Below, piece by piece: positions 29,340 to 37,275 of a stretch of 64,000 nt of DNA. Within the stretch, counting starts at the first letter, position 1. Each line of letters starts with the position of its first letter. Origin of the DNA: Alicyclobacillus sacchari (GTDB lineage Bacteria > Bacillota > Bacilli > Alicyclobacillales > Alicyclobacillaceae); assembly GCF_004366795.1 (NCBI RefSeq), contig NZ_SORF01000003.1, positions 1 through 64,000 on the forward strand, given 5' to 3'. A program made the translations under genes and the position numbers. The notes beneath the pieces were generated by a model. It was not told the origin of the DNA. It saw nothing but the letters and a program-made list of their open reading frames with translations, and searched no databases.

Positions 29340-29753
29340 TTAGGCTTCCGGAAGTGAACGAATCTTGATGATCTCAAAGCGAAGTTGACCAGACTCGGAC
29401 GACGGTTTCAAAAACAACCGAACATGCCCGCCCATTGGGGCAAGCGTCAGCTCCATACGATTGCCTTGATCCTGCATGTCTGTGATCCGGCTTTCACACA
29501 CACCCATCCCGTTCCTTGTATCTGGAATCTCGACAGCCATCTCTTCCGTGTTCTCGTCCACCTGCCGCCCCGAAGGCTTGCGCATGCTTGTCGCCGGTAC
29601 CGTATGCTCGCTCGGCGCTGCCGTATCCTCGTCCATTCGATCCGATTGCCCGCTGATATGATGTTTTCGCATGACTGAGGATGAAATGTTTTGCAGGTTT
29701 AACCTTTCGTCCAATATTGCGGTCCATATCTTGTTCCACGCGTCCTCGCGCAT
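29340..29753 (-). CDS. Hypothetical protein, 137 residues
   Basis: Not recognised. The start is convincing: GGAGG lies six bases before the ATG at 29753, and a terminator follows the stop. The N-terminal 30 residues could form an amphipathic helix (MREDAWNKIWTAIL), the middle is polar, acidic and probably disordered, and the last 40 residues alternate hydrophobic and charged residues like a small beta domain. No signal peptide or membrane helix. Confidence 0.65.
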   Translation of the reverse strand: MREDAWNKIWTAILDERLNLQNISSSVMRKHHISGQSDRMDEDTAAPSEHTVPATSMRKPSGRQVDENTEEMAVEIPDTRNGMGVCESRITDMQDQGNRMELTLAPMGGHVRLFLKPSSESGQLRFEIIKIRSLPEA

Positions 29754-29940
29754 CGTGCCCCTCCCGCGACAACCAGATATTCGCCAGGAATGGCGTATTG
29801 CTGAACACCAAGTGTGGTTGCCCCGACGTCTGGCCTCAAATTACCACAGCATCACTGGGTCGTCTATGGCGTGTGGAATAAAAAATAGTTCATGCGTTAT
29901 TCCATGCCTCCAACGCGTGAAAGGCACGTGAATTTTCAGT

Positions 29941-30048
29941 TTATCCACATTATCCACTGAGTTATCCACAAGCCTACGCCCCGGTATTTCGAGCTCTTTC
30001 GACACTTTTCCACATGTTCCACAAGAATAAGACACAGGATTATTCACA
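29941..30048 (+). repeat. DnaA-box cluster (six sites)
   Basis: Six 9-mers in one orientation match or nearly match the DnaA box TTATCCACA: 29941-29949 exact, 29950-29958 TTATCCACT, 29962-29970 exact, 30006-30014 TTTTCCACA, 30015-30023 TGTTCCACA and 30040-30048 TTATTCACA. The first two are contiguous. The last overlaps the tsaD stop codon. No dnaA or dnaN gene is near, so this is a secondary DnaA-binding locus rather than oriC. I see nothing else in the preceding 29754-29940. Confidence 0.75.
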
Positions 30049-31107
30049 GGTTGGGGACAATCTGTGGCCGCCTGGCCAGTGATCGTCCTGCCAATCCGCA
30101 AGTGGCAATTGGGCGTACGCGTTGAGCGTCAATGGGCTCCAACGCCCCGCCTTCGCCCGCGGGTATGCCGCCGCCGCAATCATCGCCGCATTGTCCGTGC
30201 ATAGTTCAATCGGCGGGAAAATGACCCTCGCAGAGAGTGCCTGCGCCATCTTGGACATCGCTTCGCGCAGTCCCCGATTGGCGGCCACGCCGCCAGCCAC
30301 GACAATCGTGCGAGCCCCTGTGTGCAGAGCGGCACGCCTCGTCTTTTCGACCAGAACTTCGACGACGGCAGCTTGAAAGCTCGCACAAACGTCCTCGACA
30401 GACACATCCTGGCCCCGGTTCCGCCTCTTGACGATCTCGTTGTTGACCGCCGATTTCAGCCCGCTGAACGAAAAATCGAAACCATCGTCTTCCAGCAAAG
30501 CTCGCGGAAACACATACGCATCCGGGCGCCCACGATGGGCGAGATCGTCGACCTTAGGCCCACCTGGATACGCCAACCCAAGCAGCCTCGCCACCTTGTC
30601 ATACGCTTCTCCCGCCGCGTCGTCACGCGTGCCGCCAAGGCGTGCAAAGCGAAAATCGCTATCGACGGTCAACAGTTCCGTATGCCCGCCAGAGACGACA
30701 AGACACAAAAACGGCGGCGTTGCCCCAGTGCCGCCAGCCCACGCCAACATCGCCGCCGCCACGTGACCGGCGATATGATGCACCCCGACAATCGGCTTAC
30801 CGGTCGCCAAGGCATACCCTTTTGCCGCCGAGACGCCCACCAGAAGCGACCCAAGCAGGCCTGGCCCGCACGTCACCGCGATCGCGTCGATGTCCGACCA
30901 CGTCATGCGCGCATCGCAAAAAACCTGTTCGACGACCTTCGTGATATCCACAACGTGCCGGCGCGACGCCACCTCAGGGACGACACCGCCAAAGCGCGCA
31001 TGCAAGTCGATTTGACTGGCGGTCACCTGAGCCAGCAGGTGCACGCCATCTTGCACAATCGCGGCGGATGTCTCGTCACAACTCGTCTCAATCCCCAATA
31101 TGTTCAC
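30040..31107 (-). CDS. tsaD: tRNA t6A37 threonylcarbamoyltransferase TsaD
   Basis: Transfers the threonylcarbamoyl group to A37 of ANN-decoding tRNAs, working with TsaB and TsaE. About 355 residues of the ASKHA fold: ILGIETSCDETS at the start, the metal-binding HHIAGH, and the nucleotide site VVSGGHTEL. The GTG at 31107 overlaps the rimI stop (GTGA) and has GGAGG 7 bases upstream. Its own stop is inside the DnaA-box cluster. Confidence 0.96.
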   Translation of the reverse strand: MNILGIETSCDETSAAIVQDGVHLLAQVTASQIDLHARFGGVVPEVASRRHVVDITKVVEQVFCDARMTWSDIDAIAVTCGPGLLGSLLVGVSAAKGYALATGKPIVGVHHIAGHVAAAMLAWAGGTGATPPFLCLVVSGGHTELLTVDSDFRFARLGGTRDDAAGEAYDKVARLLGLAYPGGPKVDDLAHRGRPDAYVFPRALLEDDGFDFSFSGLKSAVNNEIVKRRNRGQDVSVEDVCASFQAAVVEVLVEKTRRAALHTGARTIVVAGGVAANRGLREAMSKMAQALSARVIFPPIELCTDNAAMIAAAAYPRAKAGRWSPLTLNAYAQLPLADWQDDHWPGGHRLSPTCE

Positions 31108-31610
31108 GTCTGCACCTCCCCGTCCTCTGCCAAGTGCGATGGCAGATCGGCCCACATAATGATGGCGTCCTCGTTGTTGTCCGTGTAGTAGCCCTTGCGG
31201 ATGCCCACCCGCTCAAAACCGTATTTACGATATAAGTTCTTTGCGATCTCGTTGCTCACGCGTACCTCAAGTGTCATCTTGCGGCCGCCCGCCGCGATGC
31301 AAATGGACATCAGGGTCTTCAACAATGTTTCGCCCAACTTCAAACCACGAAAGTCGGGATCGACGGCGATGTTGGTGATGTGCCCTTCGTCCATAATCAT
31401 CCAAAAGCCGGCGTAGCCAGCGATCCGTTGATCGTACTCAGCGACCACGTAACGCGCCAACCGATTCTCCACCAATTCGCCGATAAACGCCTGTCGCGAC
31501 CAAGGTGCGGTGAACGAGCGGTGCTCCACGCGCAGTACCTGGTCGAGATCGCGCAAGAGCATGCGCCGAATCACCAGTCGTTCGGGATGCCAATCCTGTC
31601 GCTCTATCAT
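31104..31610 (-). CDS. rimI: Ribosomal protein S18-alanine N-acetyltransferase RimI
   Basis: 168-residue GNAT acetyltransferase with an acetyl-CoA motif (VDPDFRGLKLGETLL) and the C-terminal N-x-x-A-x-x-L-Y-R-K-Y-G-F-E segment. The ATG at 31610 has GGGAGG six bases upstream and overlaps the tsaB stop (ATGA). Located between tsaB and tsaD as in many Bacilli. Confidence 0.92.
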   Translation of the reverse strand: MIERQDWHPERLVIRRMLLRDLDQVLRVEHRSFTAPWSRQAFIGELVENRLARYVVAEYDQRIAGYAGFWMIMDEGHITNIAVDPDFRGLKLGETLLKTLMSICIAAGGRKMTLEVRVSNEIAKNLYRKYGFERVGIRKGYYTDNNEDAIIMWADLPSHLAEDGEVQT

Positions 31611-32332
31611 GTCGAACCTCCCTCGGACGCGGCTTGCCACTTCGCTTCAGCTTCCACAGCCAGGGCGTAAACCGGTGCCAATGCATGCAAATCGTCGCCG
31701 ACGTACGCGGCGTATTCGGGGCGGTTGCCGAGTTCAAGCAAGGCCTGTGGCATCAGCCCCGCGAGCGAGCCCCATGTAAGTGATCTGGCGGCACGCGATG
31801 CCAGCGCCGAGTCCCCTGCCCAGTCGCGGACGATGAGCGCACGCCCGTCATCTCCAAGCGAGTGCATCCACTCCACAATCGGCAGGACCTGAATCTCGGA
31901 GATTTGCACAAAACGCCCGCCTTCAACATGCTCATAGCAAGCGCCAAAAGCACATCCGCGGCGCGCATTCAACATCACCAAAATCCGCGTCGGCAAGACT
32001 TCCGCAGCTTCTGCGAGCACCGCCGCCCGCGCCATGGCATCCACGGTTGGCACGGCCACCACCGGCACGTCAAGGGCATGGCCCATCGCCTTCGCCGTCG
32101 CGACCGCCATCCGCACGCCCGTGTAGCTGCCGGGCCCAACACCTGTGACGATGCGCTCCACATCTGCCATCTTCAAGCCTGCACTGGCCAAGGCAAACTG
32201 CACAGAGGGCTGCAGCAGCCGCGAGTGCCCGCGCGGCACGCGCTGTACGACGCCGCTCAACAGCTGGCCATCACGTGTGCCGACGCCGACAGCCAGCGCG
32301 TTTGTCGCGGTATCCATTGCGATCACGCCCAT
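31607..32332 (-). CDS. tsaB: t6A complex dimerisation subunit TsaB
   Basis: About 241 residues, a catalytically inactive TsaD paralogue that scaffolds the t6A complex. The N-terminus IAMDTATNALAVGV and the segment GVGPGSYTGVRMAVATAKA are diagnostic. I use the ATG at 32332 (AAGGAG 11 bases upstream); a GTG at 32326 that overlaps the tsaE stop is possible. The start overlaps tsaE by about 10 bases. Confidence 0.93.
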   Translation of the reverse strand: MGVIAMDTATNALAVGVGTRDGQLLSGVVQRVPRGHSRLLQPSVQFALASAGLKMADVERIVTGVGPGSYTGVRMAVATAKAMGHALDVPVVAVPTVDAMARAAVLAEAAEVLPTRILVMLNARRGCAFGACYEHVEGGRFVQISEIQVLPIVEWMHSLGDDGRALIVRDWAGDSALASRAARSLTWGSLAGLMPQALLELGNRPEYAAYVGDDLHALAPVYALAVEAEAKWQAASEGGST

Positions 32333-32823
32333 CCACCAACCCACTCCTTCATCCGTTCGCGAGCGCTCGCGCCAACCGCCTTCACCTGAAGCACCCGTTC
32401 GCCAGTCGCAAGCGGCTGCATAGAAATGTCCAAGTATCCGTCGAGGCACTGGCGCACGCCTTGTGGCCATTCGATCAGCACCGCGCGCGAGCCATCGAAA
32501 TAGTCATCAAAGCCAATACCAATGAGGATGTCGTCACTCAGTTGCGCCGCCACATCATCCGGATCCTGATACAGTCGATATAAGTCCATATGTACGAACG
32601 AAATCCTGCCTTCGTACTCGCCGACGATGGTGAATGTCGGGCTGGTCACCTCGCTCCGCACGCCGAGACCACGTGCGACAGCCTTCGCGAAGTGCGTCTT
32701 GCCCACGCCGACGGGTCCACTCAAGAGCACGACGTCCCCAGGCCTGAGCACTTGCCCGAGCCGCTCACCCAAATCGTCGGTCGCATCGGGGGTATGAGCA
32801 ACCTGTTCCCACTGTTCCTGCAT
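32323..32823 (-). CDS. tsaE: t6A biosynthesis ATPase TsaE
   Basis: 166 residues with Walker A GPVGVGKT (about residues 36-43), the TSPTFTIVGEY segment and the FVHMDLYRL Walker-B-like region. TsaE powers cycling of the TsaBD complex. The ATG follows the thiL stop by two bases, SD GGAG within thiL. Confidence 0.95.
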   Translation of the reverse strand: MQEQWEQVAHTPDATDDLGERLGQVLRPGDVVLLSGPVGVGKTHFAKAVARGLGVRSEVTSPTFTIVGEYEGRISFVHMDLYRLYQDPDDVAAQLSDDILIGIGFDDYFDGSRAVLIEWPQGVRQCLDGYLDISMQPLATGERVLQVKAVGASARERMKEWVGGWA

Positions 32824-32825
32824 GC

Positions 32826-33815
32826 CTAATCTCCATTTCTATCGCGTGTAAAGTGGTTGTAACCCTTTGCTTCTACGACCTCCAGTCCGCTCTCTGTCCG
32901 CATGACGACCCCGTCGCCTTCTTCACAGCGCCCAATGGCAGTCACCGGCACGTTGTACAGACTCGCTGCCGCGAGCAAGCGGGCAAACGCCTCCCGCGGG
33001 GCGGCACCAACGAGTTCGTAATCCTCGCCGCCGTACAAGGCATAATCGATAGCAAGCTTGTCCGCGAAACGAGCATGCTCCTTAACCTCTGGTCGAATGG
33101 GCACCTGATCCTGCGCAATCACACAGCGAACGCCACTTGCGGCTGCCATCTCGTTCAACTCACTCGCCAGCCCGTCGCTGACGTCGTTTAACGCAGACAC
33201 CCCCGCCCGCGCAGCCGCAAGGCCTAAGCCGATACGCGGTGTCGGCCGTTGATGGCAGCGAGCTAAAACCGCCTGCGCCACCGGCGACGCACTCCGCTTG
33301 CCCTGCAACACGTCCAACCCAGCCGCCGATCCGCCTAGCCATCCGGTGACAAACAGGATGTCGCCAGGTCTCGCGCCGCTGCGCAGAATTGGCCGCTCCG
33401 CCTTGCCGACAAGCGCGACAGAAATGGTGAATGGACCAGGCGTCGAAACGACGTCGCCGCCGACGACGCTGCACCCAAATTCGGAACACGCCTCTGCCAG
33501 TCCGTCGTAAAGCTCCACCAATTCCGCTGCCCGCCATGTCGGCGACACTGCCAACGTCACGGTCGCCCACAACGGCTCGCCTCCCATCGCAGCGACATCA
33601 CTGACGGAGACGGCGAGCGACTTGTAACCTAAGTTGTGGCGAGTGATGGTCGATTGCAAAAAGTGAACACCCTCCACCAACGCGTCCGTTGTCATCACCA
33701 ATTTATGGGTTGGCGGTGCGACGACTGCGGCATCGTCTCCCGCCGCGACCACGACGTCCGGGCGTGGGGCGGGAAGCCGTTCCAGTAACGTGCGAATCAA
33801 AGCAAATTCGTCCAT
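32826..33815 (-). CDS. thiL: Thiamine-monophosphate kinase
   Basis: 329 residues of the PurM/ThiL superfamily: VAAGDDAAVV near residue 30, the SVSDVAAMGGEPLWA loop, and DVSDGLASELNEM. It phosphorylates thiamine monophosphate to the diphosphate. The ATG has GGAGG 8 bases upstream. First gene of the thiL-tsaE-tsaB-rimI-tsaD operon, the same order as B. subtilis ydiABCDE. No other thiamine genes are in the window. Confidence 0.94.
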   Translation of the reverse strand: MDEFALIRTLLERLPAPRPDVVVAAGDDAAVVAPPTHKLVMTTDALVEGVHFLQSTITRHNLGYKSLAVSVSDVAAMGGEPLWATVTLAVSPTWRAAELVELYDGLAEACSEFGCSVVGGDVVSTPGPFTISVALVGKAERPILRSGARPGDILFVTGWLGGSAAGLDVLQGKRSASPVAQAVLARCHQRPTPRIGLGLAAARAGVSALNDVSDGLASELNEMAAASGVRCVIAQDQVPIRPEVKEHARFADKLAIDYALYGGEDYELVGAAPREAFARLLAAASLYNVPVTAIGRCEEGDGVVMRTESGLEVVEAKGYNHFTRDRNGD

Positions 33816-33980
33816 CTTCGATGCCTCCAGCGGCGCCACCCGCCCAGCGCAGGAGGCGTGATGGCATCCAGTCACATTGGCTTCATAATAGCAATTTTGT
33901 GGACGAATTGCTTGTGACCGCGCATGTGCCACCGCACTTGTCCATAGACATGAGAAAGGAGTTGCAAGCGAGGTGGCCGT

Positions 33981-34610
33981 ATGGAGTGGATGGAACAAAT
34001 ACTTCAGTATATCACCGCCGGCCTGGTGTATCTCGGCTACCCCGGTGTCTTTGTCGCCATGGTGCTGGAAGGGCTCGGGCTGCCTTTCCCAGGGGACGTG
34101 TTCCTCGCCTTTTACGGATACTCTGTGGCCGAGCACAGCATGAATGGCGCCACCGTGTTTTGCTTCGGCACACTTGGCTATTTTACCGGCGTATCGATCG
34201 TGTTCCTGCTAACGCGGCGGTTTGAAAGCGTATTGTTACGTCCCCTCTATCAGATGCGGGTGCTCAACGAGGCACGCCTGCAGAGCACCGGCGGACTCAT
34301 TGATCGCTATGCTGCGCTCGTCCTCATTCCAGGCCGCTTTTTGCCTGGCATCCGCTCTCTGAGCACCTATGCGGCCGCACTGAGCACGATGCCATACGCA
34401 TCCTTTGCACTGTATTCCATCGTTGGATCCATCGTTTGGTGCGGCGTTTGGCTGGGCTTGGGCTATTGGTTTGGCGAGAATGTCGACATCATGATGAAAC
34501 ATGTGCAATCGACATTGATGTGGGTTACCATCATCCTTGTGGCAGGCGTTGCAGGATACTGGATGCTGCGCAAATGGCAGGCCGCATGGGATGTGAGGAA
34601 GAAAAAGTGA
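33981..34610 (+). CDS. DedA-family membrane protein
   Basis: 209 residues with the DedA (SNARE-associated/VTT) fold: PGVFVAMVLEGLGLPFPGDVFLAF near the start and the F-x-G-R-F-x-P-G-x-R-type motif as IPGRFLPGIRSLSTYAA, plus about four membrane helices and a basic tail. DedA proteins are linked to lipid-carrier flipping and membrane homeostasis. AGGTGG precedes the ATG. The stop overlaps the next gene (GTGA). The 165-base divergent gap to thiL showed no clear promoter. Confidence 0.9.
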   Translation: MEWMEQILQYITAGLVYLGYPGVFVAMVLEGLGLPFPGDVFLAFYGYSVAEHSMNGATVFCFGTLGYFTGVSIVFLLTRRFESVLLRPLYQMRVLNEARLQSTGGLIDRYAALVLIPGRFLPGIRSLSTYAAALSTMPYASFALYSIVGSIVWCGVWLGLGYWFGENVDIMMKHVQSTLMWVTIILVAGVAGYWMLRKWQAAWDVRKKK

Positions 34611-34837
34611 CTGAACGTGCGCTTTCTATCGAATGGTGCGTGAAAAACGAGCGCTTCGGCACGCGCGAAGCCGTGGAAAAAGCCGTCGACGCAAGCGCGA
34701 TCCGCCGCCGTTACGCCTGTCTCGATCTTTGTGAAATCTGCATGCGCAAGCCCTTCGCCGTGATCGACAATCATGTGGTCACGTCCGATGACGCGACGGC
34801 GCTTCGTCAAGCCCTCCTTTGCCGCAGGCGAGCGTGA
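34607..34837 (+). CDS. DUF1450 family small protein (YuzB-like)
   Basis: 76 residues. The pattern E-W-C-V-x-N near residue 11 followed by C-L-D-L-C-E-I-C-M and a V-T-S-D-D-A stretch resembles YuzB/DUF1450, where the Cys cluster may bind metal. The start is a GTG at 34607 inside the dedA stop (GTGA), with GAGGAAG just upstream, so it is probably co-translated with dedA. Function unknown. Confidence 0.8.
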   Translation: MTERALSIEWCVKNERFGTREAVEKAVDASAIRRRYACLDLCEICMRKPFAVIDNHVVTSDDATALRQALLCRRRA

Positions 34838-34842
34838 AATGC

Positions 34843-34887
34843 GAAAAGGCCGACGAGACGCCGTTGCCTCGGCTCCCGTCGACCTTT
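34843..34887. terminator. Terminator between convergent small genes
   Basis: AAGGCCGACG and CGTCGACCTT form a 10-bp stem (one G-T pair) around a long loop, with TTTT on the minus side and TTTCCC on the plus side. It serves the DUF2922 gene and possibly the dedA pair. Confidence 0.65.
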
Positions 34888-34915
34888 CCCGCAGCGAGCC
34901 AACGCGCGTGACGCG

Positions 34916-35134
34916 TCAGGACACGCTCGACGTGTCTGTCTGCGTCTGCTCGGCTGGCAAGGCACTCACAATCTTCCCTTGCGGCATCGCAAAGATCCCC
35001 TTGCTGACAATCATTTGCACCGCCGCATCGACCGCCGAGGCTTCCACAGGCTGTTTTGGGCTCGGGATGCTGATGCGAACTTTCTTATTCTGATCCGTCA
35101 TAAACGCCAGGTGCAGTGCGAATTTCGTCGCCAT
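34916..35134 (-). CDS. DUF2922 family protein
   Basis: 72 residues matching the short DUF2922 pattern: a K-V-R-I-S-I-P-x-P core, then V-D-A-A-V-Q-M-I-V-S-K-x-I-F and a polar Thr/Ser tail. AAGGAGGGGG lies before the ATG. It is paired with the DUF1659 gene just upstream, a common pairing in Bacilli; function unknown. Confidence 0.82.
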   Translation of the reverse strand: MATKFALHLAFMTDQNKKVRISIPSPKQPVEASAVDAAVQMIVSKGIFAMPQGKIVSALPAEQTQTDTSSVS

Positions 35135-35169
35135 CGGTAATCCCCCTCCTTATTGCCATTCAATCTGTC

Positions 35170-35445
35170 TTACGCCGTCGTCCCAGCACTTGTTCCCGTC
35201 GTACCACTTGTCTGCCCGCCCCCACTGGCATCCGACAACGCCGTCACGTCCACCCGTGAAATCTGCATAAGCGGCTCGTCGATGAGTGCCGCCAAAGCTT
35301 GCCCCACCGCCAAGATGTCATCGTTTGCCGCATTCGGCGAGACATACGCGAACTTATGCACCTTCATCTGCGCCTGTCCGTTCGCTTTGGTCCCTGATTG
35401 CGTCTGCAACTGAAGAGTCGTTCCCACTGCCGTGGTCTGTGCCAT
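35170..35445 (-). CDS. DUF1659 family protein
   Basis: 91 residues with the DUF1659 features: a short beta-rich N-terminus, K-V-H-K-F-A-Y-V-S-P-N-A-x-N-D-D-I-L-A-V-G and a Gly/Thr/Ser-rich tail. AAAGGAGG lies 8 bases before the ATG at 35445; upstream in-frame codons are unsupported. First gene of the two-gene unit with DUF2922. Confidence 0.82.
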   Translation of the reverse strand: MAQTTAVGTTLQLQTQSGTKANGQAQMKVHKFAYVSPNAANDDILAVGQALAALIDEPLMQISRVDVTALSDASGGGQTSGTTGTSAGTTA

Positions 35446-35601
35446 CGTTATGGCCTCCTTTCTGCGCCTGCCACAGAATCGCCGGGCGCACTCCAGGAAA
35501 TGCAATGTAGAGAGCATAGAGGGGACAGGCCATGCACGAGTGTGTATATCTCGCACCCATCAGGGAATTTTACCCGACAGAGGAATTCGGAGGTGTATAC
35601 G

Positions 35602-37263
35602 GTGCGATCGAAGAGAGTCATCCGTCGAATTGGCGATTGGCCGCCACATCATCGGCGAATGCGCCTCGACCGTCTCAATGAACCCGTGCTTGCTGACACG
35701 ATGGCTGTCGCTCCATCCGATCCACCACCGTCACCGCCAGCTGATCGACTGACGCCCGATCTCGACGCAAACATCGCTTCACTTCGCAACAAGTTGCAAC
35801 ACGCGTCCGACGTCGTCTTTCGGCCACTCGTCGCCTTGTCTGACAAACGAGGCTGGATTGTGTACGTCGACGGCCTGTCCGATATGGAGCTCATCGACGC
35901 GCACGTGCTCGAGTCGCTGATTCAAGCCCAGCCGCAGGTGACAGACCCGTCGCGCCCACTTGCCGTCACGCTTTCCGAAGCGGCGGCAGAACATGTGACA
36001 ACGGCCGGGATCAAACCTGTGCACACGTTATCGGATGCAGTGGAGTCGATCATCGTCGAGTTGCAGGTCGTTTTGTTCCTGGAAGGAAGCGGGACGGCGC
36101 TCGCGTTGAATGCCGGCGGTGGTGAAAACCGTGCCATTTCGGAGCCGGATGCCGAGGCGGTCGTGCGCGGGCCGCGTGAAGGCTTCAATGAAAGCCTGCG
36201 CACCTCGCTTACACTCTTGCGCCGCCGCATCCGCACGCCGGATCTCGCCATCGAGACGATGCAGCTTGGCACCTATACACAGACCAAAGTCGCACTCTGT
36301 TACATTCACGGCATTGCCGATACCGAAATCGTCGACGAGGTGCGGACTCGCCTCAAGCGCATCGATACGGACAGCATTATCGATACAGGCTACATTGAGG
36401 AGTTCATTGAGGACAATCCGTTTTCGCCATTTCCGCAGATTCAAAACACGGAGCGTCCGGATGTGGTGGCTTCGATGCTCGTAGAGGGGCGCGTCGCCAT
36501 TCTCGCCGACGGATCGCCGTTTGCCCTAATTGCCCCCATCAACTTCTGGGGCGCACTGCAAGCGGCGGAAGACTATTACGAACGGTTCCCGATTGTCAAC
36601 CTGATTCGCTGGTTGCGTTATCTGTTCATGTTCATTGCCCTCTACTTGCCGTCGTTGTACGTGGCGATCACGACCTTCCACCAGGAGATGCTGCCGACAA
36701 AACTCCTACTGTCGATTGCGGCAGCGCGTGAGGTAACACCACTGCCCGCGATCGCAGAATGCCTGTTAATGGAAATCACATTCGAAGCTTTGCGCGAAGC
36801 GGGCATTCGCTTGCCGAAGGCTGTCGGTTCCGCCATCAGCATCGTCGGCGCGCTCGTCATCGGCCAGGCCGCAGTCGAGGCCGGCATCGTATCGGCGCCG
36901 ATGGTCATCGTCGTCGCCATCACAGGCATCGCGTCGTTCGTCATCCCGCGCTACAGTTTCGCGATCGCGATTCGCATTTTGCGCTTTGGCATGATTTTGC
37001 TCGGCGGCACCATCGGCCTTTTCGGCATCATCGCATTCACGATTGTCATCATCATTCATCTATCGAGTTTGCGATCCATCGGTGTGCCCTACCTCATGCC
37101 CGTATCGCCGTTGACGAACAAGAACATGCGCGATGTCATCTCGCGTCCGCCGCACTGGGCGATGCGCTGGCGCCCGATTGAAACGAGCAAACCGAACCGC
37201 CAGCGGCAGAGTAACACGATGGCTCCTGCGCAGCGCATGCCGCGTGGCAAACGCCGGATTTAG
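35602..37263 (+). CDS. Spore germination protein, GerA subunit
   Basis: 553 residues. A large soluble N-terminal domain precedes four or five membrane helices; motifs typical of GerAA/GerBA/GerKA are R-G-P-R-E-G-F-N-E-S-L-R near residue 195 and PFPQIQNTERPDVV. It is the germinant-receptor A subunit of the spore inner membrane. The start is a GTG at 35602 with GGAGG 8 bases upstream. The operon continues with the C subunit, a small membrane protein and the B subunit. A forespore promoter was not recognisable in 35446-35601. Confidence 0.93.
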   Translation: MRSKRVIRRIGDWPPHHRRMRLDRLNEPVLADTMAVAPSDPPPSPPADRLTPDLDANIASLRNKLQHASDVVFRPLVALSDKRGWIVYVDGLSDMELIDAHVLESLIQAQPQVTDPSRPLAVTLSEAAAEHVTTAGIKPVHTLSDAVESIIVELQVVLFLEGSGTALALNAGGGENRAISEPDAEAVVRGPREGFNESLRTSLTLLRRRIRTPDLAIETMQLGTYTQTKVALCYIHGIADTEIVDEVRTRLKRIDTDSIIDTGYIEEFIEDNPFSPFPQIQNTERPDVVASMLVEGRVAILADGSPFALIAPINFWGALQAAEDYYERFPIVNLIRWLRYLFMFIALYLPSLYVAITTFHQEMLPTKLLLSIAAAREVTPLPAIAECLLMEITFEALREAGIRLPKAVGSAISIVGALVIGQAAVEAGIVSAPMVIVVAITGIASFVIPRYSFAIAIRILRFGMILLGGTIGLFGIIAFTIVIIIHLSSLRSIGVPYLMPVSPLTNKNMRDVISRPPHWAMRWRPIETSKPNRQRQSNTMAPAQRMPRGKRRI

Positions 37264-37275
37264 GGGGGAGTGTAT

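Noticed and set aside
29941-30048. Chromosomal replication origin
   Set aside because: There is a DnaA-box cluster, but no dnaA, dnaN, rpmH or AT-rich unwinding region nearby; the flanking genes match the tsaD/ydiF locus.
33689-34225. Plus-strand frame spanning the thiL start and dedA
   Set aside because: It is antisense to thiL and out of frame with dedA, which has clear motifs and its own SD.
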